DNA from: Streptosporangium lutulentum
GTDB lineage: Bacteria > Actinomycetota > Actinomycetes > Streptosporangiales > Streptosporangiaceae
Assembly: GCF_030811455.1 (NCBI RefSeq)
Contig: NZ_JAUSQU010000001.1
Coordinates: 7,998,001 to 8,062,000, forward strand
Direction of reading: 5' to 3'
DNA length: 64,000 nucleotides
A program made the position numbers and the translations under genes. Positions 14,105-23,404 of the stretch are shown piece by piece. Within the stretch, counting starts at the first letter, position 1; each line of letters begins with the position of its first letter. The notes under the pieces were generated by a model, which worked only from the letters and a program-made list of their open reading frames with translations, was not told the DNA's origin and did not search any database.

Positions 14105-16384
14105 ATGCGTACGTGGGTTAAGGGCACAGCCCCCGCGGCACTGCTCGCGCTGGGTGTCATGACCATGGGCGGCGGCACGGCCTCCGCCGACACCATCGGC
14201 GACCACTCGATCGGCGGCGGCAACCAGCTCAAGGTGCCGATCAAGCTGCCGATCGACATCAGCGGCAACGCCGTCGGCGTGCTCGGGGACGCGACCGCCT
14301 CCTCCGAGGGCGGCGCCTCCGTCGAGAACTCGGGCGACGGCGACGGCGGCGGGGCCGGTGGCAACCGTACGAGCGGAGATGGCTCGATCCTGGGTGGCAA
14401 CCAGATCGTGGCGCCGATCAACGCGCCGATCAACGCCTGCGGTAACGCCGTGTCGGTGTTCGGGCGTGCCGAGGCGGGCTGCGAGGGTGGCGCCTCCGTC
14501 GAGAACTCGGGCGACGGCGACGGCGGCGGGGCCGGTGGCAACCGTACGAGCGGTGACCACTCGATCCTGGGCGGCAACCAGATCGTGGCGCCGATCAACG
14601 CGCCGATCAACGCCTGTGGCAACGCCGTGGCCGTCTTCGGCAAGGCCACCGCCGGCTGCGAGGGCGGTGCCGCGGTCAAGAACTCCGGTGGAGGCGGGGC
14701 CGGTGGCAACCGTACGAGCGGCGACCACTCGATCCTGGGTGGCAACCAGGTGGTGGCGCCGATCAACATTCCGATCAACGTCTGCGGCAACTCCGTGGCC
14801 GTCCTGGGCGACGCCTTCGCCGGTTGCAAGGGCGGGGCCAAGGTCACCGGCGGCGGCAGGCCTGGCGGCCCCGGCGGCCCCGGCGGCCCCGGCTGGCCGG
14901 GTGAGCCTGGCTGGCCGGGCAAGCCCGGTAAGCCGGGTAAGCCTGGTAAGCCTGGTAAGCCCGGACACGGTTCGAACCCCGGGTGGAACGGCTCGGGTTC
15001 CGGCATGCACGGTTCGGGTCCCGGGTGGAACGGTTCGGGTTCGGGTTGGGACGGTTCGGGGTCCGGCGTCCACGGCTCGGGTTCGGGGTGGAACGGCTCG
15101 GGTTCCGGCGTCCACGGCTCGGGTTCGGGGTGGAACGGCTCGGGTTCCGGCATGCACGGTTCGGGTCCCGGGTGGAACGGCTCCGGTTCCGGCGTCCACG
15201 GCTCCGGCTCCGGTTCCGGTTCCGGCGTACAGGGTTCGGGTCCCGGGTGGAACGGTTCCGGGCCCGGCATGCATGGCTCGGGTCCCGGGTGGAACGGTTC
15301 CGGGCCCGGCATGCACGGTTCGGGTCCCGGGTGGAACGGTTCCGGCTCCGGATCCGGCGCGGGGGGCAACCGTACCTCCGGGCAGGGCAGCGTCCTGGGC
15401 GGCAACCAGATCGTGGCGCCGATCAACATTCCGATCAACGCCTGCGGCAACGTCATCGGCGGCGGCAAGGCGGGCTGTAAGGGTGGCTCGTCCGTCGAGA
15501 ACGGCTGGGGCGGTGGCGGCGCGGGGGGCAACCGCACCTCCGGGCAGGGCAGCGTCCTGGGCGGCAACCAGATCGTGGCGCCGATCAACATCCCGATCAA
15601 CGTCTGCGGCAACGCCGTGGCCGTCCTGGGTAACGCCTTCGCCGGCTGCAAGGGCGGCGCCGTGGTCAGGAACTCGGGCGGCGGCAGTGGGGCCGGTGGC
15701 AACCGTACGAGTGGTGACCGCTCGATCCTGGGCGGCAACCAGATCGTGGCGCCGATCAACGCGCCGATCAACGTCTGCGGCAACGCCGTGGCCGTCCTGG
15801 GCGACGCCGCGGCGGGTTGCCTCGGCGGTGCCCACGTCGGCGGCCCGTCCGGGCGTCCCGGCGGTGGCCGGAACGGTGACGGCCCCGGCGACTGGAACGG
15901 TGGCGGCCACGGCGGCGACTACGGCCACAGGATCGGCAAGCACAGGACCAGCGGCCTCATGTCCTCCTTCCCCATGGCCTCCGCCTCCGATGCCAAGGAC
16001 ACCGGCAGCGCCTCCCGGCAGGCGTCCGATGTCGCCGCGCTGCCCGCGTTGCCCGCGCTGCCCCTCATCGAGGAGCTGAAGGGCGCGGCCGCCATGCCGG
16101 AACTGCCCATCGTGGGAGAAGCGCAGAAGGTGGCGGGTCTGCCCGCCACGCCGGGGAGTGCCGAGGCTCCGACCTCGCGGGACTCCGTGACCGAGTCGGC
16201 CCCTTCTTCCCCGCTCGGCGGCGTGGTTCCGCTCGGCGACGTCGGCCTGATGAGCGCCGCTCAGCCCGCCGGTATGACCGGGATGAACTCCGGCGCGCTG
16301 TTCGCTCTCGTGCTCGGCGCCACGGCCGCCGCCTCCGCGACGCTCTTCGCGACCACACGCCGCATCCGCTTCGGCAGGAAGTAA
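14105..16384 (+). CDS. Giant chaplin-like surface protein with seven chaplin units
   Basis: This 759-residue secreted protein starts at ATG 14105 behind AGGAG. The signal peptide is [20 protein letters not shown] through TASA-DT. Seven chaplin-type units follow at about 34-70, 93-130, 152-190, 208-245, 428-462, 483-519 and 540-577, each like [20 protein letters not shown] and ending xxAGCxGG. Unit 1 lacks both Cys; unit 5 is shortened. Between units 4 and 5 is a collagen-like GPG/GKPG run and about 15 Gly-Ser-Trp repeats. A hydrophobic C-terminal helix plus Arg/Lys tail ([13 protein letters not shown]) would hold it to the membrane; no LAXTG motif is visible. Chaplins form amyloid surface films on aerial hyphae; such a role here is inferred. 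Confidence 0.82.
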   Translation: MRTWVKGTAPAALLALGVMTMGGGTASADTIGDHSIGGGNQLKVPIKLPIDISGNAVGVLGDATASSEGGASVENSGDGDGGGAGGNRTSGDGSILGGNQIVAPINAPINACGNAVSVFGRAEAGCEGGASVENSGDGDGGGAGGNRTSGDHSILGGNQIVAPINAPINACGNAVAVFGKATAGCEGGAAVKNSGGGGAGGNRTSGDHSILGGNQVVAPINIPINVCGNSVAVLGDAFAGCKGGAKVTGGGRPGGPGGPGGPGWPGEPGWPGKPGKPGKPGKPGKPGHGSNPGWNGSGSGMHGSGPGWNGSGSGWDGSGSGVHGSGSGWNGSGSGVHGSGSGWNGSGSGMHGSGPGWNGSGSGVHGSGSGSGSGVQGSGPGWNGSGPGMHGSGPGWNGSGPGMHGSGPGWNGSGSGSGAGGNRTSGQGSVLGGNQIVAPINIPINACGNVIGGGKAGCKGGSSVENGWGGGGAGGNRTSGQGSVLGGNQIVAPINIPINVCGNAVAVLGNAFAGCKGGAVVRNSGGGSGAGGNRTSGDRSILGGNQIVAPINAPINVCGNAVAVLGDAAAGCLGGAHVGGPSGRPGGGRNGDGPGDWNGGGHGGDYGHRIGKHRTSGLMSSFPMASASDAKDTGSASRQASDVAALPALPALPLIEELKGAAAMPELPIVGEAQKVAGLPATPGSAEAPTSRDSVTESAPSSPLGGVVPLGDVGLMSAAQPAGMTGMNSGALFALVLGATAAASATLFATTRRIRFGRK
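14849..15360 (+). repeat. Collagen-like and Gly-Ser-Trp tandem repeats inside the chaplin-like gene
   Basis: The DNA is a string of short in-frame repeats. It begins with GGCCCC/GGC units coding GGP and GKPG triplets (to about 14967), then a 24-30 base unit coding [15 protein letters not shown] and variants (14980-15345). The units are nearly identical at base level, which points to expansion by slippage or unequal crossing-over. Repeat number may differ between strains. Confidence 0.8.
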
Positions 16385-16566
16385 GGCATCAGTAACTCAC
16401 TGGACATGTCTCCTCAAGATCTATGAGGGAGACGCACAGACGCTTTGCCGGTAGCGAGGAAGGGTAGCCGCGTCCCTCGGGGTGCGACAGCCCCTCGACC
16501 GGTTGAGCACAGAAGCTTTGCCCGTTCCGGGGGCGCGGCCCGGGGCGGGCAAAGCCATGTTCAGGG

Positions 16567-16752
16567 TCACATCGTCCTGGCCACACGTATGATCTTGCGA
16601 CGCAGTCGAACGTCCCGGCGGCCGTCGGGATACAGTCGCAGACGGTCGAGTTCCCAATCACCGTATTCTGCATGTTCGGTCAGTATCCGCCTGGCCGCGT
16701 CCCGGGAGGTGCCTCGCGGAAGGTGGAGAACCAAGTAGGAGTAGTCGAGCAC
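16567..16752 (-). CDS. DUF5703 family small protein
   Basis: The product (61 residues from GTG 16752) reads MLDYSYLVLHLPRGTSRDAA, then RRILTEHAEYGDWELDRLRL and YPDGRRDVRLRRKIIRVART. The 'YxxLxLPRGxSRxxARxxLTEHAEYGxWELxRLRLYPDGRRxVxLRRKIIR' pattern is that of DUF5703, a conserved actinobacterial family of unknown role. GGAG ten bases upstream supports the GTG start; the frame runs further upstream without a start. The gene faces away from topA across a short intergenic region. Confidence 0.75.
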   Translation of the reverse strand: MLDYSYLVLHLPRGTSRDAARRILTEHAEYGDWELDRLRLYPDGRRDVRLRRKIIRVARTM

Positions 16753-16909
16753 AGCGATTAGTCTCCGAGGGTGAGCTGGGGGACGTCGATACTCATAGGG
16801 CTTTATTCTGCGTCCTTGCGGCTTTCCTTGGGAGTGCCCCCGACCCAGATCGGGTAACCCGAGTGAAGGAAAACGGGGAACGAATGCGAACAGCGAGGTA
16901 GGAAGCAGC

Positions 16910-19567
16910 GTGCCAGCCAAGAACGGCAACGCCGGCGGAACCCGCCTGGTGATCGTCGAGTCGCCTTCCAAGGCGAAGACCATCGCCGGGTACCTCGGCC
17001 ATGGCTACATCGTGGAGTCCAGTATCGGGCATATTCGCGATCTCCCCGAGAAGGCCGACGACATCCCGGAGAAGTACAAGGGAGAATCCTGGGCACGCCT
17101 GGGCGTCAATGTAGATCATGGGTTCGAGCCGCTCTACGTTGTCAACCATGACAAGAAGGCGCAGGTGAGCAAGCTCAAGCAGCTGCTCAAGGACGCCGAC
17201 GAACTCTATCTCGCCACTGACGAGGACCGGGAGGGCGAGGCGATCGCCTGGCACCTCCGCGAGGTGCTCAACCCCAAGGTGCCGGTCCACCGCATGGTCT
17301 TCCACGAGATCACCCCGCGGGCGATCCAGGAAGCGGTGTCCAATCCGCGTGACCTGAACCTGAGGCTGGTCGACGCCCAGGAGACCCGGCGCATCCTCGA
17401 CCGCCTCTACGGCTACGAGGTCAGCCCGGTCCTGTGGAAGAAGGTCAAGCCCCGCCTGTCCGCCGGTCGTGTGCAGTCCGTGGCGACCCGGCTGGTCGTG
17501 GAGCGCGAGCGCGAGCGCCTGGCGTTCACCAGCGCGAGTTACTGGGACCTGCAGGCGCTGTTCGACACCGGCCGCGACGAGATCCCGCACGAGTTCACCG
17601 CCACGCTGACCGGCGTGAACGGCAAGCGCATCGCCCAGGGCCGCGACTTCGCGAGCAACGGCACGCTCAAGGGCGCCGATGTGCTCCACCTGGACGAGCA
17701 GGCCGCGCAGGCCCTGGCCGGACGGCTGGGGAGCACCGCGTACAAGGTCGACTCCGTCGAGCGCAAGCCGTACACCCGCAAGCCGTACGCGCCGTTCAGG
17801 ACGACCACGCTGCAGCAGGAGGCCAGCCGGAAGCTCGGCTTCTCCGCGAAGTCCACCATGCAGGTCGCTCAGCGTCTGTACGAGAACGGCTTCATCACCT
17901 ACATGCGAACCGACAGCATCACGCTGTCGGAGACCGCCGTCGCCGCCGCCCGCAGCCAGGCCATCAAGCTGTACGGCGCGGCGTACGTGCCCGACAAGCC
18001 GCGCGTCTACGCCAGCAAGGTGAAGAACGCGCAGGAGGCGCACGAGGCGATCCGCCCCTCGGGCGAGGAGTTCCGGACGCCGGGCGAGACCGGGCTGAGC
18101 GGCGACATGTTCCGCCTGTACGAGCTGATCTGGCAGCGGACCGTGGCCTCCCAGATGAAGGACGCGGTCGGCGAGTCGGTCACCGTCAAGGTGGGGGGCA
18201 CGTCCAGCTCGGGCGAGCGGGTCGAGTTCAGCGCCTCCGGGCGGACCATCACCTTCCACGGCTTCCTCAAGGCCTACGTCGAGGGCGCGGACGACCCGTC
18301 CACCGACCGCGACGACTCCGAGAAGCGCCTGCCCAACCTGGCCGAGAACGACCGTCTCACCGCCGCCGGGCTCAACGTGCTGTCGCACGCGACCAAGCCG
18401 CCGTCCCGGTACACCGAGGCTTCGCTGATCAAGGAGCTGGAGGATCGGGAGATCGGCCGCCCGTCGACGTACGCGTCGATCATCGGAACGATCCTGGACC
18501 GCGGCTACGTGTTCAAGAAGGGCACGGCCCTGGTGCCGTCCTTCCTGGCGTTCGCCGTGGTCAACCTGCTGGAGCAGCACTTCGGCCACCTCGTCGACTA
18601 CGACTTCACCGCCGACATGGAGAAGGTCCTCGACGACATCGCCAACGACCGGGCGGAGCGGGTGCCCGAGCTGCACCGTTTCTACTTCGGGGTGAACGGT
18701 GACGAGGGCCTGAAGGAAATGGTCACCGACCTCGACGAGATCGACGCCAAGGAGATCAGCTCCTTCTCGATCAGGGGCACCGACATCATGATCCGGGTGG
18801 GCCGCTACGGCCCCTACCTGGACCGTGACGGTTCCCGGGTGAACGTGCCCGAGGATCTGGCCCCCGACGAGCTCACGGCCGAAAGGGCCGAGGAGTTATT
18901 CTCCCGTTCCACGGGCGATCGGGAGCTGGGCAAGGATCCGGTCTCCGGTCACGTCATCGTGGCCAAGGACGGTCGCTACGGTCCCTACGTGACCGAGATC
19001 CTCCCGGAGGAGGCGCCGCCGGCCGAGGGCAAGAAGAAGACGAAGAAGGCCGACGCGGTCAAGCCGCGCACCGGTTCGCTGCTCAAGACGATGAGCTTGG
19101 ACACCGTCACGCTTGAGGACGCCCTGCGCCTGCTCTCACTGCCCAGGACGCTGGGGGAGCTCGAAGGCCAGGAGGTGACGGCGCAGAACGGCAAGTTCGG
19201 TCCCTACATCAAGAAGGGCACCGACTCGCGTTCGCTGGCGTCCGAGGACGAGATGTTCACGATCACCCTGGAACAGGCCAAGGAGCTGTTCGCGCAGCCC
19301 AAGGCCCGTGGCAGGGGTCGCGCCGCCGCCGCGCCCCCGCTGCGCGAGCTCGGTGAGGATCCCGTCTCCAAGAAGCCGATCGTGGTCAAGGAAGGGCGTT
19401 TCGGCCCGTATGTGACCGATGGTGAGACCAACGCCTCCCTGCGCAAGGACGACGAGGTCGAGAAGATCACCACCGAACGCGCCGCCGAGCTCCTCGCCGA
19501 CCGCCGCGCCCGTGGCCCGGCGCCCAAGCGTCCTACCCGCGCGAAGGCCGCGAAGGCCAAGGCCTGA
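16910..19567 (+). CDS. topA: DNA topoisomerase I
   Basis: This 885-residue type IA topoisomerase relaxes negative supercoils by cutting one strand through a 5'-phosphotyrosine. The Toprim domain carries E17 (VIVESPSKAKT) and D104/D106/E108 (LATDEDREGE). The catalytic Tyr is Y331 in GFITYMRTDS. After the core, residues about 600-860 contain repeated 'GPY' units (VGRYGPYLDRDG, DGRYGPYVTE, NGKFGPYIKKG, EGRFGPYVTDGE). They replace the zinc ribbons of enteric TopA, as usual in actinobacteria, and a Lys-rich tail (KRPTRAKAAKAKA) follows. GTG 16910 has an AGGAAG ribosome site. A strong terminator follows. Confidence 0.97.
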   Translation: MPAKNGNAGGTRLVIVESPSKAKTIAGYLGHGYIVESSIGHIRDLPEKADDIPEKYKGESWARLGVNVDHGFEPLYVVNHDKKAQVSKLKQLLKDADELYLATDEDREGEAIAWHLREVLNPKVPVHRMVFHEITPRAIQEAVSNPRDLNLRLVDAQETRRILDRLYGYEVSPVLWKKVKPRLSAGRVQSVATRLVVERERERLAFTSASYWDLQALFDTGRDEIPHEFTATLTGVNGKRIAQGRDFASNGTLKGADVLHLDEQAAQALAGRLGSTAYKVDSVERKPYTRKPYAPFRTTTLQQEASRKLGFSAKSTMQVAQRLYENGFITYMRTDSITLSETAVAAARSQAIKLYGAAYVPDKPRVYASKVKNAQEAHEAIRPSGEEFRTPGETGLSGDMFRLYELIWQRTVASQMKDAVGESVTVKVGGTSSSGERVEFSASGRTITFHGFLKAYVEGADDPSTDRDDSEKRLPNLAENDRLTAAGLNVLSHATKPPSRYTEASLIKELEDREIGRPSTYASIIGTILDRGYVFKKGTALVPSFLAFAVVNLLEQHFGHLVDYDFTADMEKVLDDIANDRAERVPELHRFYFGVNGDEGLKEMVTDLDEIDAKEISSFSIRGTDIMIRVGRYGPYLDRDGSRVNVPEDLAPDELTAERAEELFSRSTGDRELGKDPVSGHVIVAKDGRYGPYVTEILPEEAPPAEGKKKTKKADAVKPRTGSLLKTMSLDTVTLEDALRLLSLPRTLGELEGQEVTAQNGKFGPYIKKGTDSRSLASEDEMFTITLEQAKELFAQPKARGRGRAAAAPPLRELGEDPVSKKPIVVKEGRFGPYVTDGETNASLRKDDEVEKITTERAAELLADRRARGPAPKRPTRAKAAKAKA

Positions 19568-19721
19568 GCGGAGGAAACCGGCCGGAGGGGCCGGGCACGC
19601 CGGGCGAAAACTGCCGAGCGGGCTCAGCGCTCCAGCCCACGGAAAGACCGCGAGGTCACGAGCTCGCAGGGGCCCAGGGGCCGGTGAAGCCCCGAGGCTC
19701 TGCGGTCCCGGAGTCCCGAGG

Positions 19722-19765
19722 TCCCAGAGCCTCAAGATCGAAAGATCTTGAGGCTCTGGGATTTT
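19722..19765 (+). terminator. Intrinsic terminator of topA
   Basis: TCCCAGAGCCTCAAGATC (19722-19739) and its perfect complement (19744-19761) form an 18-bp stem with a GAAA tetraloop followed by TTTT. This is an unusually long and stable terminator, placed between topA and the phosphoesterase gene, so the two are probably transcribed separately. Confidence 0.85.
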
Positions 19766-19846
19766 GAGGGAACGCATCCGACATCCCGGTCGTTCTTCGC
19801 AACGCCGCCGGGTACGGCCGGCGAATGCGAGGGGCGGGTCGTTTCG

Positions 19847-21166
19847 ATGGTGGGCTTCGTGGCGCTGGTCCTCGGGGTGGTCGCGCTGGTCCACTACTAC
19901 CTGTGGCACCGCCTGATCCGTTCGACCACGCGGCCCGGGCGGATCCGCCGGGTGCTGACGTGGATCCTGGTCGGTCTCGGGGTGCTGGCCCCGGTGACGC
20001 TCATCGGTTCCCGCAGCGAGTGGGGGCATTCTCTGGCCTGGCCGGGGTTCTTCTGGCTCGCGGTGATGTTCTACCTGTTCGTGTTTCTGCTGGTTCTGGA
20101 GATCCCCAGGGCACTGGCCGTGCTGACTCTGGGAGTGGTCGAGCGCGGGGCCGGCCGCTGGAACCCGTCGGCGGTCGTGGCCCGCCGCATGGCCCGGACC
20201 GCGGCCCTCGCCGATCAGTCCGCCCCCGCCGGCCAGTCCGTGCGGGCCGATCAGCCCCTGCCCGCCGAGCAGCCCGTGCCCGTCGCCCACGCGGGGCGAC
20301 CGGCCGAGGGCTCCGAGGCGGGGCCGGACCTGATGGGCCGCAGGCTCTTCATCGCGCGCACCGCCGCCGTCGTCGCCGGGGCCGGAGCGCTGACCGCGGT
20401 CGGGACGGGGATCCGAACCGCTCTGGGCGATCCGGTGATCGAGTCGGTCAAGGTCACGCTGCCCAAACTGGATTCCCGCCTCAGCGGCCTGCGGTTCGCC
20501 GTGGTCAGTGACATTCATCTCGGTCCACTCACTGGCACGCGGCACACCGAGCGGATCGTCCGCATGATCAACTCGCTGGAGGCCGACGTGGTCGCCGTCG
20601 TCGGGGATCTGGTCGACGGGACGGTGGCCGAGCTCGGTCCGCTGGCCAGGCCGCTGAGGAGCCTCGAATCCCGCTACGGGGCCTACTTCGTCACCGGCAA
20701 CCACGAGTACTACACCGCCAACGGCCCTCAGGAGTGGATCGAGGAGCTCCGGGGGCTCGGGATCCGTCCGCTCGGCAACGAGCGTGTCGAGATCGCTCAC
20801 GCGGGGGCCGTACTCGATCTCGCCGGAGTCAACGACGTCAACGGCGCCGCCTCGGGCGACGGCCCCGACTTCGAGCGGGCGCTGGGCGGCCGGGATCGTT
20901 CCCGTTCCACGGTCCTGCTCGCCCATCAGCCGGTGCAGGTCGTCGAGGCGGCCAGGTACGGCGTGGACCTCCAGCTGTCCGGTCACACCCACGGCGGGCA
21001 GATGGTCCCCTTCAATCTGGTCATCCCGCTGCAGCAGCCGATGGTCTCCGGTCTCGGCGAGATGGACGGCACCCAGGTGTACGTCACCCGGGGCGCGGGC
21101 TTCTGGGGCCCGCCCGTCCGAGTAGGATCTTCACCCGAAATCACCCTTTTGGAGATCCAAAACTAG
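19847..21166 (+). CDS. Membrane-anchored metallophosphoesterase
   Basis: This 439-residue protein has three to four N-terminal membrane helices (VGFVALVLGVVALVHYYLWH; FFWLAVMFYLFVFLLVLEI) and an Ala/Pro-rich linker. A calcineurin-type phosphoesterase domain from about residue 215 follows, with all metal-binding motifs: VVSDIHLGPL, VVGDLVDGT, VTGNHEYY and LSGHTHGGQM. Related YkuE-type enzymes act on lipid or nucleotide phosphates at the membrane; the substrate here is unknown. The start at ATG 19847 follows GAGGGG; a longer reading would begin inside the topA terminator. It sits between topA and the MFS-tmk fusion, as often in actinomycetes. Confidence 0.88.
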   Translation: MVGFVALVLGVVALVHYYLWHRLIRSTTRPGRIRRVLTWILVGLGVLAPVTLIGSRSEWGHSLAWPGFFWLAVMFYLFVFLLVLEIPRALAVLTLGVVERGAGRWNPSAVVARRMARTAALADQSAPAGQSVRADQPLPAEQPVPVAHAGRPAEGSEAGPDLMGRRLFIARTAAVVAGAGALTAVGTGIRTALGDPVIESVKVTLPKLDSRLSGLRFAVVSDIHLGPLTGTRHTERIVRMINSLEADVVAVVGDLVDGTVAELGPLARPLRSLESRYGAYFVTGNHEYYTANGPQEWIEELRGLGIRPLGNERVEIAHAGAVLDLAGVNDVNGAASGDGPDFERALGGRDRSRSTVLLAHQPVQVVEAARYGVDLQLSGHTHGGQMVPFNLVIPLQQPMVSGLGEMDGTQVYVTRGAGFWGPPVRVGSSPEITLLEIQN

Positions 21167-21319
21167 AAATTACCGAAAGCTTGGACGGCGGGGATTTGTT
21201 TTCGCTCGCGTGACCTGCGGACTGCGGGCCGAACGTACTACCCTCGTGCGACGACAGCCGGGTATATCCGCCCGGCCAGTGTTTTCACCGCCCGGCGAGC
21301 ATCTGGATACGCTGACACT

Positions 21320-23383
21320 ATGACCACCCTCGGCCGGAACACCGCGCGTCGCAAGCCCCCCCACGTGCTGGCCAATGCGCCGTTCCGCAAGCTGTGGACG
21401 GCCATGTCGGTGTGCAGCCTCGGAGACTGGCTGAACCTCCTGGCCCTGACCGCCCTGGCGGGCAACCTCACCGCCGGGGAGGGCTACACGTTCCAGAGCC
21501 TGGCCATCGGCGGCGTCTTCGTCGCGAAGATGCTCCCGGCCATCCTGCTGGGCCCGCTCGCGGGGGTGTTCGCCGACCGGTTCGACCGCCGGCTGACGAT
21601 GTTCTTCTGCGACCTCCTGCGCTTCGCGCTGGTGCTGTCGATCCCGTTGATCGGCAGCTACCAGTGGGTGATCATCGCCACCTTCCTGGTCGAGTGCGTC
21701 AACCTCTTCTGGGTCCCGGCCAAGGACGCCACGGTGCCCAACCTGGTGCCCAAGGAGCGACTGGAGGAGGCGAACCAGCTCAACCTCCTGGTCACGTACG
21801 GCACCGCCCCGATCGCCGCGCTGCTGTTCGCGGCGCTGTCGGTCGCCGACGACGCCCTGGCCAACCTGGTCCCGTTCCTCGCGGGACGCGACACCTATCT
21901 GGCCCTCTTCATCAACGCGCTCGCGTACCTCGTCTCGGCCTTCATCATCTTCTCGCTCAAGGACATCCCGAAGAGCACCCGAGGCGCCGCGATCTCCACC
22001 CCGTCGGTGCTGCGGCAGATCTTCGAGGGCTGGCGGTTCGTCGGAGGCAACCGGCTGATCCGGGGCCTGATCATCGGCATGCTCGGCGCCTTCGCCGCCG
22101 GTGGCGCGGTGGTCGGGGTGGCCAAGATCTACGTGGACGCGCTGGGCGGCGGTGACGCGGCCTACGGCGTGGTCTTCGGCGCGGTCTTCGCCGGCATGGC
22201 GTCCGGCATGTTCTTCGGGATCAAGCTCCTGAAGGAGCTGTCGCGCCGGCGGCTGTTCGGGTTGTCGATCATCGTGGCGGGGGTGGTCCTCGTCGCGATC
22301 GCGCTCGTCCACAACCTGGTGATCGTCGTCCTGCTGACCGTGCTGCTCGGGGCGTGCGCGGGAATCGCCTGGATCATCGGCTACACCATGATCGGGCTGG
22401 AGGTGGACGACAACCTGCGGGGCCGTACGTTCTCCTTCCTGCAGTCGCTCGCCCGGGTCACCCTGCTGCTGGTGGTCGCGGTGGCGCCGACGTTCGCGGG
22501 CCTGTTCGGCAGGCGCGTGATCCTGGTCGGCCGGGAGCCGGTGTACCAGTTCGACGGCTCCAACCTGGTGCTGGTGGTCGGCGGGCTGCTCGCGGTGGTC
22601 GTCGGGATCGTCGCGCTGCTGCAGATGGACGACCGCAAGGGCGTCCCGATCGTCTCCGACCTGATCGCGGCGGTGCGCGGTGAGCGGTTCGTGCCCGAGG
22701 AGGCCGAGCAGGCGCGCGGGATGTTCATCGCGTTCGAGGGCGGTGAGGGGTCGGGGAAGACCACCCAGTCCCGGCTGCTCGCGATCTGGCTGCGCGACCA
22801 GGGCTTCGACGTCGTGCAGACCAGGGAGCCCGGCTCGACCAAGGTGGGCATGCGGCTGCGCGCGATCCTGCTGGACGCGGTGCACCAGGGCCTGTCGGCG
22901 AAGTCCGAGGCGCTGCTGTACGCGGCCGACCGCGCCGAGCACGTGGAGAAGATCATCCGGCCGGCTCTCCACCGGGGCTCGATGGTGATCTCCGACCGCT
23001 ACGTGGACTCCTCGCTGGCCTACCAGGGCGCCGGGCGGGCTCTGGACCGGGAGGACGTGGTGAAGGTCAACACCTGGGCCACCGGCGGGCTCGTCCCGGA
23101 CCTCACCGTGCTCATCGACACCCCGCCCTCCGTCGGCCTGGCCAGGCTGGGCGGGGCCGCCGACCGGATCGAATCCGAGCCGCTGGAGTTCCACGAGCGA
23201 GTGCGCCGCGAGTTCCGCTCGCTGGCCGCCGCGGCCCCGGACCGCTATGTGATCATTGACGGGACCCTGCCCCAGGACCAGATCTCCCTGCTCATCCACG
23301 ACCGGGTCCGTGAGCTCCTTCCCGACCCGGTTCCGCAGGAGTCCGAGGACATCACCGGGACCATGCCTGCGATCCGCGACTGA
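21320..23383 (+). CDS. tmk: MFS transporter fused to thymidylate kinase
   Basis: Residues 1-465 form an MFS permease of the 12-helix type (LWTAMSVCSLGDWLNLLALT; LPAILLGPLAGVFADRFDRR). Residues about 468-687 are a complete thymidylate kinase: P-loop FEGGEGSGKTTQSRL, DR motif VISDRYVDSSLAYQGAGR, and LIDTPPSVGLAR. The kinase makes dTDP from dTMP for DNA synthesis; the transported substrate is unknown. This fusion is known in streptomycetes and relatives, so it is not an assembly artefact. A Met at the domain junction (22721) might also allow separate translation of the kinase. It runs directly into holB, with which it is conserved. Confidence 0.93.
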   Translation: MTTLGRNTARRKPPHVLANAPFRKLWTAMSVCSLGDWLNLLALTALAGNLTAGEGYTFQSLAIGGVFVAKMLPAILLGPLAGVFADRFDRRLTMFFCDLLRFALVLSIPLIGSYQWVIIATFLVECVNLFWVPAKDATVPNLVPKERLEEANQLNLLVTYGTAPIAALLFAALSVADDALANLVPFLAGRDTYLALFINALAYLVSAFIIFSLKDIPKSTRGAAISTPSVLRQIFEGWRFVGGNRLIRGLIIGMLGAFAAGGAVVGVAKIYVDALGGGDAAYGVVFGAVFAGMASGMFFGIKLLKELSRRRLFGLSIIVAGVVLVAIALVHNLVIVVLLTVLLGACAGIAWIIGYTMIGLEVDDNLRGRTFSFLQSLARVTLLLVVAVAPTFAGLFGRRVILVGREPVYQFDGSNLVLVVGGLLAVVVGIVALLQMDDRKGVPIVSDLIAAVRGERFVPEEAEQARGMFIAFEGGEGSGKTTQSRLLAIWLRDQGFDVVQTREPGSTKVGMRLRAILLDAVHQGLSAKSEALLYAADRAEHVEKIIRPALHRGSMVISDRYVDSSLAYQGAGRALDREDVVKVNTWATGGLVPDLTVLIDTPPSVGLARLGGAADRIESEPLEFHERVRREFRSLAAAAPDRYVIIDGTLPQDQISLLIHDRVRELLPDPVPQESEDITGTMPAIRD

Positions 23384-23404
23384 CGCCGGCGGTAGGTTAG
23401 GCGG

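Noticed and set aside
14068-15943. Long minus-strand frames across the chaplin-like gene
   Set aside because: They mirror the repeat structure (Pro-rich, VDRRHDL repeats) and have no start signal.
16793-18676. 627-codon minus-strand frame over topA
   Set aside because: topA is certain from its catalytic motifs; the reverse frame is compositional.
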